The translations under genes were made by a program, and so were the position numbers. A stretch of 64,000 nt of DNA from Heterostelium multicystogenum (taxonomy: Eukaryota; Evosea; Eumycetozoa; Acytosteliales; Acytosteliaceae): the NCBI GenBank assembly GCA_003667245.1, contig RCNN01000121.1, positions 1-64,000 of the forward strand, in the 5' to 3' direction. The notes beneath the pieces were generated by a model, which worked only from the letters and a program-made list of their open reading frames with translations, did no database searches and had not been told where the DNA came from. Shown here in pieces: positions 23,301 to 33,073 of the stretch. Position 1 is the first letter of the stretch; each line of letters begins with the position of its first letter.

Positions 23301-23413
23301 CTACTACTGCGCAAGTAGTAGCGAACGTCAACCCCAACGCCACCTCCGCAACTTCAGTCAACACACCATCGACCACAGACAAAGAAATCAACCCTGACAT
23401 AACTAACCTTTAA
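20339..23413 (+). CDS. Divergent Rpn10-like VWA-domain protein with long low-complexity extension
   Basis: Exon 1 (20339-20373) and exon 2 (from 20460) join in phase to read LLIAVCLDNSEWMINGDFSP, which closely resembles the start of the proteasome ubiquitin receptor Rpn10/S5a VWA domain. Further Rpn10-like features are GDCDIVGSLQLIQLLF, KRLVMFSGSPFKG and LELVTFGD, ending near NLVIHNLSTL after the intron at 20949-21008. The rest is unlike Rpn10: a Lys/Asp block (about 21110-21260), Ser-rich and Thr-rich tracts, then an exon starting about 22138 with KVPSTMTSDRIFYFKFPLLEH and RPHFFIWPQYEDTFRDELN, then Asn/Ser and Thr-rich sequence to the stop at 23413. I see no UIM. The splice near 21841-21893 does not join cleanly in my reading, so that boundary is uncertain. 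It may be a proteasome-related paralogue or a protein that reused the fold. Confidence 0.6.
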
Positions 23414-24272
23414 AGAATTAGCTAACTTTTGAGAAAAGCAAAATTAATTTTAGACAGAATTCTTACTAGTTAGAAACTAAATTATTTTCTATTTCTACAA
23501 AGTTTGAACTAGAGATATTAATATAATATTAAAATTCATTAAGGTTGTATATACTACAATCTTTTATTGTTCAATTCAACTTTTAACAACAAAATTATAA
23601 TGAATTACAATGATGTGACAGCTGTGAGTGTTATCGTATGTTTTTAGTGCAGTATTTGCGATACGCCAAATTAGAATGATCATGTAGTCCCAATTGAACA
23701 GGACAGTGAATTAGAATCTTAGAGATCAGATAGATGATGGCGCCACCAATTTAATTTAATGTATTTAGAATAAGACGTACAATTAGCAAACAAAATCAGA
23801 AATCATGATGATTAAAATATTTATATCTCCAACTTGGCTTCGTTTGCTGTAAGATTAGGTAAAACCATCAAACTAATCTAAATTCAAATCTGTATCATGA
23901 ATTATTAGTTAGTGTTTGCAATGTAATGCTTAATCTTTAGATATTATCTATTTAACTATGTTAGTCCATAAACTCTAGATAAGAATCATCATATGATCTA
24001 TGTAAGTATCTATCTATAATTTACAATCAATAGAGTATAATATCTGTAGAATGTGCACCTCTCAACTGATATCTATAATATTAAATCATGATTCCATAAA
24101 ATAATAGTAATTTTATTAAAGTAGAACTACAATTACAATTCAAATAAGATTATCAATAAGGTTGCAGTCGATGTTATTGATTGCATTGTTAATAATATTT
24201 ATTCATTAAATGGAATAACAACAGATAACAAGTATACGACTGATACTAGCATACACAATAGAGTTAGTATAG

Positions 24273-24397
24273 TAATAATAATAATAATAATAATAATCAT
24301 AAACTACACATTCAATTTTAAATAAATACATAATAAGAAATTGTTTCAATATAATGAATATAATGTCGATATTATTATTATTATTATTATTATTATT
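24273..24397. repeat. Inverted trinucleotide microsatellite pair (ATA)n ... (ATT)n
   Basis: About 25 nt of repeated ATA/AAT at 24273-24297 and about 27 nt of repeated ATT at 24371-24397 are complementary, with a 73-nt spacer. They could fold into a long AT hairpin. Confidence 0.7.
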
Positions 24398-25446
24398 GTT
24401 GTTGTTGATGTTATAATATTAATAATAATTTCAGATATTTTTCTGATTGTTGTCGATTCCCCTTATAGAAGTCAAATTGATTTTAACCTAATTTGTTGTT
24501 GTTATAATTGGTTTAATATCGATGGATCATGTTTTTCATACTTTACTACTACTATACTGTTGTTGATTTAAAATTAATTAACACCAAACCAACACTTTTT
24601 CCAATACAATTGATATTAGTTTTTATATTTGTATCAGTAATCAGATATATTTATTACAATCTAATAATATTTTAGATCAATCTGATGAGGATGATGATGA
24701 TAAGAATGACTGTATGCTTGCTAGCTCTCGTCAAAATCAAATATACCAACACCACCTCAATCCATCCCACTCACCACATTATATGGAAATGAATTAAAGG
24801 TGGAAAATGGTGGTGGTGGTGTAGTGTGGAACGATTCATTCATTATTTCATTCATTCACTCATCCATGTTCTTTCAGAATTGTAAAATCATACTTTTAAT
24901 ATACCTGTCAGGACAGTAGTCAACTTAATGAATCATAATAGATCATAGATATGATGATGACATTAATTAAGATGTTACTTAATTATTTATGGGGGAGAAA
25001 CATATTGAATCTTTATTTTAAAATAATCATTTTAATTTAAATCATCCATTTTTTTAATGCTTGGTTTGGTTGTTTTGTTTTGTTTTGTTTTGGTATGATA
25101 TGTAATCGTGTAGCGGATGGAATAGGTGGGAGGAGTGGAGTGGATTAAATTGAAATGTTTGGTCGGATTGTGTTGATTTTAGTTGGACTGGCTTGCTTGT
25201 CTCGATTGGTTTATTTTCAGAGATCGTTAGTAGTGGTTTTAGTGTTTGGTGAGATAAGCTTATTTGGATATCTTATTGCAACACTATCCATAATAAAATA
25301 TAAGTAAGGTAATTTCCAAACGATTAGATTTTGATGCTTTAATATTTATAATTGATTGGTGTTGGTTTAAGAGTGGTTTTGACAAATCAAAAACTATTAT
25401 CTAATGTTATTTTATTATTGTTGTTTGTTTTATTGAATAGTTTAAT

Positions 25447-25599
25447 TGATTTGTAGTTGTACCTTACCTCAGCTTAGCTACCACCTACTCTCCTGGAGTT
25501 GGCTGGTCTGCTGAGAAAATTCCAGAGTGAGTTACAGTAGCAAATTTGAATGACAATGTGGAAGCTGGTTCTGCTGCTATCGAATCAAAGAGAAATTAG
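25447..25599 (+). other. Unexplained coding-like island with one internal TGA
   Basis: The segment has much higher GC than its surroundings. One frame reads VVPYLSLATTYSPGVGWSAE, then KIPE, a TGA, then NLNDNVEAGSAAIESKRN and TAG. It is preceded by a good splice acceptor (GATTTGTAG). It could be the last exon of a small gene with an indel or substitution, a selenocysteine codon, or a structured RNA, since CTCAGC (about 25468) pairs with GCTGAG (about 25510). No family is recognised. Confidence 0.3.
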
Positions 25600-25796
25600 C
25601 TAACAATCAATTATTAGTGATTGATTTATAAATCTTTATAAATGACTACTTTTGTCTTTCTGTTATGTTCCATTTATTGTATGGTATTGTAAAATAACCA
25701 CAACAAAAAAAAAGAATAAACCATTATCGATTATCAAGCACAATCATAAAGATTAATCAAGCATTATTATTAATATTGTTATTTTTAATATTTCTA

Positions 25797-25821
25797 TTAG
25801 TAGTAGTAGTAGTAGTAGTAG
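25797..25821 (+). repeat. (TAG)n trinucleotide repeat
   Basis: About eight tandem TAG units in intergenic DNA, a typical dictyostelid microsatellite. Confidence 0.85.
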
Positions 25822-26384
25822 CACTACTCTTTTTTGTTTTAATATATACTGCTGATGGTCCAATACAATCACAAATTCGATATTGTGATTAAATTTATTT
25901 TTGGAATTGATTTTGTGTTAATCTTGGATTTGGAATAAAACAACTTTGACTATTCCATACTAAACCCAATCACTCTATTTAAACAACAAACTATTCTTTA
26001 AATATCTTTGTCCATGTAGGTTGTAGTGTTTAAAACTATTTTACTGGCTTCTAATCTTCCCTCTCTCTATTTTTTTTTTCCTAATAGTAAAAATAATAAA
26101 TTAGTAAACTAGTTCTAATTTTTCAATATACAAATACCAACAAGTAAATTAATTAATCAATCACTATAAATACTAGTTGTAATATTTAGGAAAATTATAA
26201 TTTAGTAAACATATAATTACAATACCAATCAATCAATCAATTCTTAATAATTATTATATCAAGAATTAATCATTGCACTTCTAAAATATAATAATTATAA
26301 ATTATCTTTAATAATAATAACTTAAAAATAATATTACAAATATAAAATACAAATATAATAATATAACCAATATTAATATAAATA

Positions 26385-28397
26385 ATGTACTATACAAATT
26401 ATATTTTAAAATTATTTGTATTTATATTATTTACCATTACATTAAATAATGTTAATATATTAAAGACGGAGGCTATGACACCACTTGATTATCTGCAACC
26501 ATCAAGTTATTATAGTTTTAGTCAAACCGTAGACCATTTTAGTATAGGTCAATCTTTAAAATTTCAACAAAGATATTGTTTAAATAGACAAAATGTTCCA
26601 TATAATACTTATCCAACCAATGTTTTCTGTAAGTATATAAAAATCATATAAAACATTGAAATACTAATATTAGGAATTCCTTATTTATTTTTAATAGTGG
26701 TATTGGGTGGAGAGGGTCCAATAGTACCAGAAATGACAAGAAGAATGCCATTTGTAACTGTTGCCAATGAATCTAGAGCATTAATTATCGCTCTTGAACT
26801 GAGATACTATGGAAAGAGTATTCCAGTCCCAGATTTATCTACTGACAATCTAATGTATCTTTCAACAGATCAAATGTAAATATTTAAAAAACTAATGAAT
26901 TCAATTGGATAAAATATTAATTACAAATAGTCTTGAGGATATTGCTGAATTTCAAATTGAATTTTCTAGACAATTTGGATTAACCGAAGCAAAATGGATT
27001 GTCATGGGATGCTCTTATGCAGGAACTTTGGCTGCTTGGTATAGAATGAGATACCCCCATATGGTTGGAGCCGCTATTGCATCATCTGCACCATTAAAGG
27101 CCCTGACAAGATTTGATGCATATGATAAAAAAGTAAGAGCTGCTCTTGGTCCTAAATGCTCAGCTTCATTCAAATCACTGTTCGATCACATTGAATACGA
27201 GTTGATGGAACTTAAAAAACCAATCTATCAAAGATGCTTTTACTTGCAATCGTTCCATTGATGATAGAATGTTTTTGTTTATGCTATCTGAATCTTTAAG
27301 CTATTCAGTCCAATACAATTCCAAATTTAAACTATTAAATAATGTAAGTAAATATACTATCACAATTTCTATTTTTAAACTAATTATTTTATTTAAGATC
27401 TGTCCATTATTCATTAAGCATTCAAACAACATGAGTGCTCTATTGGATATGTTTATTGGTTATATTAAAAATATGTTTTTATTCCAAGGAGTATGTATAT
27501 TTCAAACTTGGAAATTAATGTATACTTACTAAAATCATTGTATTTTTCAAGACAACTTGTGATGATTATAATATTTTTACATATGCAAACACTGACATTG
27601 ATTATTCCGGTACAAGGCAATGGACATGGCAAATGTGTAGCGAATATGGCTGGTTCTTGGTTGCATCTGAGAAAAATGTTACATTAAAGTCATCGTTGCT
27701 GAATGAAACTTGGTGGCAAAATGAAGTTTGTAGGGTGTTATTTGGACGACCAATGAAACCATTTGTTGAGAAAATTAATTTACTCTATGGGTATGAAATG
27801 TTATTTGTAATTGTATTTAACATATTCTAATGTTATAAATTTATTTAGTTTTGATAATATTAAACAACTTTCCAGTGTATTATATACCAATGGTGACTTG
27901 GATCCATGGAGTACATTGTCAGTTTCTACTTCATGTGATGCACCAATTTCAAACATTTTGAATATTGCTGGTGAAAGTCATTGCGCCAATTGGTATGGAG
28001 AAACACAAGAAGATTCATGGGACCTGAAGAATGCAAGACTTCTGAGCAACTCATTCCTCAGACAGTTCATCAAGTCTGACTGTAAAAAAGATCAATGTGA
28101 AAGAAAGGGAGGTATTTGCTTACCTAAGAAAGATACAGAAAGATCAGCTTCATCAATGTGTGTATTCCCAGATGTACGATGCTCTGGAAATAACCGTTAT
28201 TTCTCCAAAGTCGAAATGGATCCAGAAACCAACTCCAACATAACCTTTGTCGATCCAGAGATTGTTTCCAACTCAACACCACCGACCATCTTTCAGACTC
28301 GATGACATCATCCTCGGCTTCAGTACCACTTATTCCAACCAAATATCAATATCCGACTTTAATAGTATCGATCATATTCTTAATACTCTTAGTTTAA
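26385..28397 (+). CDS. Serine carboxypeptidase S28 family (prolylcarboxypeptidase/DPP7-like)
   Basis: Secreted or lysosomal/endosomal exopeptidase of family S28, whose members cleave after proline. The ATG at 26385 gives a signal peptide: a hydrophobic core LFVFILFTITL after Lys. Then come the family features FSQTVDHFS, RYCLN, VLGGEGPI, and ALELRYYGKSIP. The nucleophile Ser lies in MGCSYAGTLAAW (about 27005-27040). The catalytic Asp lies in NGDLDPWS (about 27890) and the His in GESHCANW (about 27970). Five or more short introns interrupt it. One stop occurs at 28303-28305 in the raw frame. The neighbouring frame continues with Ser-rich sequence and a hydrophobic tail, YPTLIVSIIFLILLV, stop 28397, so the protein may have a C-terminal membrane anchor if a T run near 28291 is one base short. 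Confidence 0.85.
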
Positions 28398-28596
28398 TTA
28401 TAAAATATACTACATTAAATAATTTATTTATTCTCTGAACAAATTAATTTAATACCGTTAAAAAGTGTAAGGCAACTCTACACTATTGACTCAACCTGAT
28501 TCCAGAATAAGGTTCAACAAAAGATCTACTGAAAATGAATAAAACCATTGTTTATATATATATTATATATTATATATTATTTTATTTATATTATAT

Positions 28597-29682
28597 TTAA
28601 AAGTTTATGGCTTGTTTCCGCAACATTTCTTGAACTTTTTTACCAGAATTACATGGACAAGCATCGTTTCTACCGGTTTCCTTCTTGGCGACACCCAATG
28701 TACCCAATGTGATACCACTCTCCTTCAATCTTGATCTAATGTATTCCTCAGCTTTCTTGGCGTTGGCTTCAGAGTTGTTGTCGAACTCACGAGCCTCTCT
28801 TTCGGTGGTTGGGTAACCGTTGGACAAACGAACGATTTGCTCAGTAATCAAATCACCCTTGACGATTCTAGTTGTGAATTGGTCAACAGTGAAACTCAAC
28901 TCTGTACCTGGGTATTGTTGCTTCATTTGCTCGAAACCAGTTTTGGTATACGAAATCCTTTTCGTCAATGAATCTAAGCTTCATATCGTTGACACCACTC
29001 CATACCAATGAATGCAAAGAGGCTCTAGTATCGAAATGAACATTCATTCTTGATGTCATATCAACTTGTAATGTCTTTACTTGGTCGTTCAAAATCTAAA
29101 TCGAGTGAAAAAATCCAAGTTAACAAACAAGCCCACTACCGATTTTGAAGCCACGCTGATCAGTTATTTAAAGGCAGCAGTGAGAAGTGGTACTTACGTG
29201 AAGGTTCAAGTCGACAGTCTTCCAAGCTTCGATTGTATTTGTGAAAATTCTACCCTTGAATGTGAAGGTACATCTTTGACATGCTTCAATGAGGATCTTT
29301 ACAACTCTAGATGAAATAGTGTAGTTTCCATCTTTACAGTTCTTAAAGTATACAGTAGCCTTTGGACTGACTGATTTATCTAATTCTTTAGTGATTTTAT
29401 TTTCGTCTTTCTACAATAGCAGAGAAATCAGAATTAGTTCGAACATGTTATTCAGAATAAAACGAAGCTATTGTGAGTACTTACAACAAAGTAGACTTCT
29501 TGATCTTTGGCACCAGAACCCAATTGAGCATCTGCCTTCTTGTCTTCGAGATCAGCCTTGATTGAGGTGGCTTCTTGACCCTTTGGTTGTGGCAAAGAGT
29601 TGTTGGCATCGGCAACTGTGGCGATTTGTTCAGCCAAAACTTCAGCTTCGGCTTTGGTCTTTGGTTGGTTTGTATTTGACAT
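28597..29682 (-). CDS. C-CAP-like beta-helix protein with C-terminal SEC-C zinc motif
   Basis: Function unknown. The ATG at 29682 starts an Ala/Gln/Lys-rich N-terminus. After an intron, sequence such as VYFKNCKDGNYTISSR, KILIEACQRCTFTFKG and TLQVDMTSRMNVHF has the strand-turn repeat of C-CAP/cofactor C-like (CARP) domains found in cyclase-associated protein and tubulin cofactor C. A charged helical region follows (about 28690-28900). The C-terminus is a SEC-C zinc-binding motif, GRNDACPCNSGKK. In the raw frame the second half of the motif is lost. One A fewer in the run at 28636-28641 (T6 on plus) would restore the usual FKKCCGNKP ending. Domain names are by eye; the combination is unfamiliar to me. 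Confidence 0.6.
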
Positions 29683-30706
29683 TATTATTATTATTTAATA
29701 AGTGAATAAATATAATTTACAATTTGTGTGTGTGATGTTATATGTACAATCAAATATATCTATGTATATAAGTATGTTAAAGCAAGTTTATGAAAAAACT
29801 GTTTTTACCAAAAAAAACCAAAGAGGATTGATTATGACAAAAAAAAATCTGTAGTTTCTTTCTGGTGCTGAAAACTGTCTAGAGTGAAAGTGAAAGCCAA
29901 GAAAGAAGAAGCTTCGTTGGATGTGGTTGGTGGTAGGCTAAAGCAGGGCAGAACAACCTAATCAGATGCCTGAATTGTCGATATGAAAAAAAAATATTTG
30001 AAAAATTGTTTTTTGTTTTTTAAAAAAACTAAAGTTATGATAGAAAGAATGAAAGATCACTGAAATTGGAATTGAATTTATAGTTGACTTACCCAATTTC
30101 GGTTTGTTGGGTTTTTTCAGTCATCAATGGAATGGGGTAGACTGATTAATTTTTATTGGTGATTTCACTGAAAAAAAATAAAAATAAAAATATTTTATAA
30201 GTAATTTTTTTGAAAATGACATGAAATTCATTTATATCTTATATCTTAAACTTGTTAATCCAATGCATTCACACCTTTTTGTATTAATGAGATTTCATTG
30301 ACATGTCATCTATTGATCCATACATTGATTCCAAATACATAGAATGAATGAATGAATGAAAGATTGATAGTAGCAGTAGTAGCGGCTTCACTGAATGCTA
30401 GTTCAATGAATACTTGTCTACTCAGGACTTTTGACAAAAAAAAAAATATATGTCCTTATGTTTATGTGCTATTGTCGTGTATCAAGATGTCAAGACAAGA
30501 TAAGTTAAGATTAGATTGTTGTTGTTGTTGTATTGAACCAATTTATTAATCTTAACTTCGTGAATGAAAAGAAGTTTGAATAATGATTGATTGATTTAAA
30601 AGTAGAATAGATGAAATATAATACAAGTGTTGTGATTTGTACTGCTATGTAAAGATTGATTCTGTGATATCTATAGGTAGTTAGATAGCAGTGTTTAGCT
30701 GGTTGT
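29683..30706. other. Intergenic region
   Basis: About 1 kb of AT-rich DNA with poly-A/T runs and an (AATG)n tract at about 30343-30359. It is upstream of the SEC-C gene and downstream of the membrane-protein gene, both on minus. A 65-codon open frame at 30352-30549 has no recognisable content. Confidence 0.4.
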
Positions 30707-31279
30707 TTAGCTGTATAGTTTGTAGAGGATCACAATGTCTACAACTAAACTGAAGGAAGGTAGAATGCTAGATACCTGAGTTTTGAACAAATAGGATGAT
30801 TTGAAGAAAGATGAGATATGTTGATGATGTGAGAGGATCCAGACTAAATGAATAAAGTATCCTAGTTTAAGATTTTTGACTGTATAATAATTGGAAAAGT
30901 TAGATTGGGAATAATAATGATGTGATGTTGCTTTCTCAATATTACTTGTACTATGATAGGCAAGATATAAGATAACTAATCCAAAACCAATTTCAATTGA
31001 GTCTACAAAGTCGATGTTTCTAGTTGGGTGCAACGAATATCCTAGAATCATTCCACCAAACACAGTCAAGAAGGAATTGATATTTATGGTAAGATATTCC
31101 ATCGGTCAAAGTAAACAAAAGAGCTAGAAATAGAATTCCAACAGCAAGACCCTTTATATCACTATGACCAAGTGCAGGATGATTAAATTGGCCTCTGTCA
31201 ACAAATTCAACAGAACCACCGCAATAATCAATAATAATCCAGCGGATAGTATATTATTAGTATTAACTTTTACTTTCAT
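30707..31279 (-). CDS. Small multi-pass membrane protein of unknown function
   Basis: The ATG at 31279 starts a short basic N-terminus followed by a hydrophobic segment (LSAGLLLIIAVVLL), then a soluble loop with EFVDRGQFNHPALGHSD in another frame. Further hydrophobic segments include GLAVGILFLALLFTL, FLTVFGGMILGYSLHP, IGFGLVILYLAY, LGYFIHLVWIL and LVVDIVILYKLYS at the end. Six or so membrane spans in about 190 residues are likely. At least two frame breaks (about 31100 and 31230) are needed. I do not recognise the family; the loop with GHSD and the HPTRN motif may help a profile search. Confidence 0.5.
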
Positions 31280-31582
31280 AGTTTCTATTCTTTTCTTTTT
31301 TCTCCAGATAATTTGATATCAAATATTTATAATAAGTAATGGAATGAGGATGGAAACTAGTCTTTGATGGTCCTGTTTGAAAAATGTCAATTACAAAAAA
31401 AATGGATTAATTAATTCCAACACTCCATTTGCAAAACAAAAAAACCAAAAAATTATGATAACCAATTTCTGTATTCATTAATTAAAGTTGTATTGGATTG
31501 ATTGATAGATTGGCAGGCAGATATAGTTACTATAATAGGATTAGATAGTTAACGAACTAACCAATAGAGAATAAATAAGTTA

Positions 31583-32743
31583 ATGGAAAAGAAAAGAATA
31601 TATACGTATAATTCACCTTGGACTATATATGGATTGAGTTGGAGTAGTAGATTGAATCAGCCTTTTAGACTGGCAATTGGATCGTTCCTTGAGAATTTAT
31701 ACAAATAGAGTAGAGGTAATACAGCTCAACGAGGAGACAGACTCGTTTGAAGTGTTGTGTGGTTTCGACCATCCCTATCCACCAACCAAATGCATGTGGA
31801 TACCAGACAAGAATGGCTCACGTTTAGACCTACTTGCAACGACAGGTGACTATCTCAGACTCTGGGAGTTAACATCACAGAAAACAATCAAATTAAAGAG
31901 TTTATTATCAAGTGTAACTATCAACATACTACTATTATGTTATAATCTATTCTACTATTACAGTATCTAATATATACATATGTATGCTATTTGTTGTGTT
32001 AATATAGAGTAAAAGTACAGAGTTTTGTGCACCTTTGTCCTCTTTCGATTGGAATGAGTCGGACCCGACACTGTTGGCAACTTCGAGTATAGATACAACT
32101 TGTACAATATGGAATATAGAAACACAACAACCGAAAACACACAACTGATTGCGCATGACAAAGAGGTATTCGATGTTGCTTTCGCAAAGAGGAACTGATT
32201 TGTTTGCATCGGTCGGAGCCGACGGCTCACTGAAGAATGTTTGATCTGAGGAATTTGGAGCACTCTACAATCATATATGAAACACCTCATTTCACACCGT
32301 TGCTTAGACTCTGCTGGAACAAGCAGGATCCCAACTATTTGGCAACCATACAACAAGACTCACCCAAAGTCATCATTCTCGATATCAGAGTGCCGTCAGT
32401 GCCTGCTGCAGAGCTGGTTTTCCACAAGTCTGCAGTCAACGGAATTGCATGGGCACCTCACTCCAGTTGTCACATATGTACAGTCGGCGATGACAAGCAA
32501 GCCTTAATTTGGGATCTATCATCATTACCTAAACCAATAGAAGGTAAATTGATACACATTCATCAATCAACCATCCATTGCATTGTTAAATCACTAACTC
32601 AATCAAATCATCATTTTAAATATGTAGATCCACTTTTAACTTATGGAGCAGATGCAGAGATTAATCAATTGAACTGGTCATCAAGTCAGCCCGATTGGAT
32701 AGCAATTGCATTTGGTCAAGGTTTACAAATACTGAAAGTATAG
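31583..32743 (+). CDS. dcaf7: DCAF7/WDR68 (HAN11) WD40-repeat scaffold
   Basis: Seven-bladed WD40 protein that scaffolds DYRK/HIPK kinases and acts as a CUL4-DDB1 associated factor; one of the most conserved WD proteins. The ATG at 31583 begins [13 protein letters not shown], matching the family N-terminus. Conserved stretches include [63 protein letters not shown] and QALIWDLSS. An intron (about 32543-32626) interrupts [11 protein letters not shown], and the stop at 32743 follows LQILKV. Frame breaks occur near 31690, and again in the 32120-32235 region. About 330 residues is the usual length. Confidence 0.9.
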
Positions 32744-33073
32744 TTTAATTAATTATTGGCCATATATATTTAATTTGATGTAGTATACAGAGGTAGCATC
32801 AACAACAAAAACAGCAGTAGCAGCAGCAACAACACACCAATGTTATCGGAATGACATTCACCAAATGATTTACACAACACAAAGAAAGCATTCTTTCCCA
32901 CATATTAATATCTGATTTTTGAAGTTTTAAAAGTGTTGTAAAACCACATCACACTCAGTGAAAAATGGTTTATGAATGAATTTTAAATTAAAACAAAACA
33001 CAAAGCAAAGCAAATAGACAGACAGACAGATAACTTTGACAGATAAAGATACAGATCAGTCACTGTTAAAACA
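32744..33073. other. Short intergenic region
   Basis: About 330 bp. It contains a possible small hairpin (AAACCA at 32941, TGGTTT at 32966) and otherwise AT-rich, CA-rich sequence leading into the mannosidase start. Confidence 0.4.

Larger units (their letters stand above)
23414..26384. other. Long intergenic region (about 3 kb)
   Basis: AT-rich with many microsatellites: (ATA)n 24273-24297, (ATT)n 24371-24397 and (TAG)n 25797-25821, plus a T/G-rich block around 25060-25260. A short 51-codon open frame at 25155-25307 (hydrophobic) and a GC-richer island at 25447-25599 are the only coding-like items. The last 300 bp before 26385 are extremely AT-rich and probably promoter and 5'UTR of the S28 peptidase gene. 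Confidence 0.5.

Noticed and set aside
25155..25307. 51-codon hydrophobic open frame starting MFGRIVLILVG
   Set aside because: Lies in a T/G-rich block that favours Leu/Val/Phe codons, and its splice donor does not join cleanly to the downstream island.
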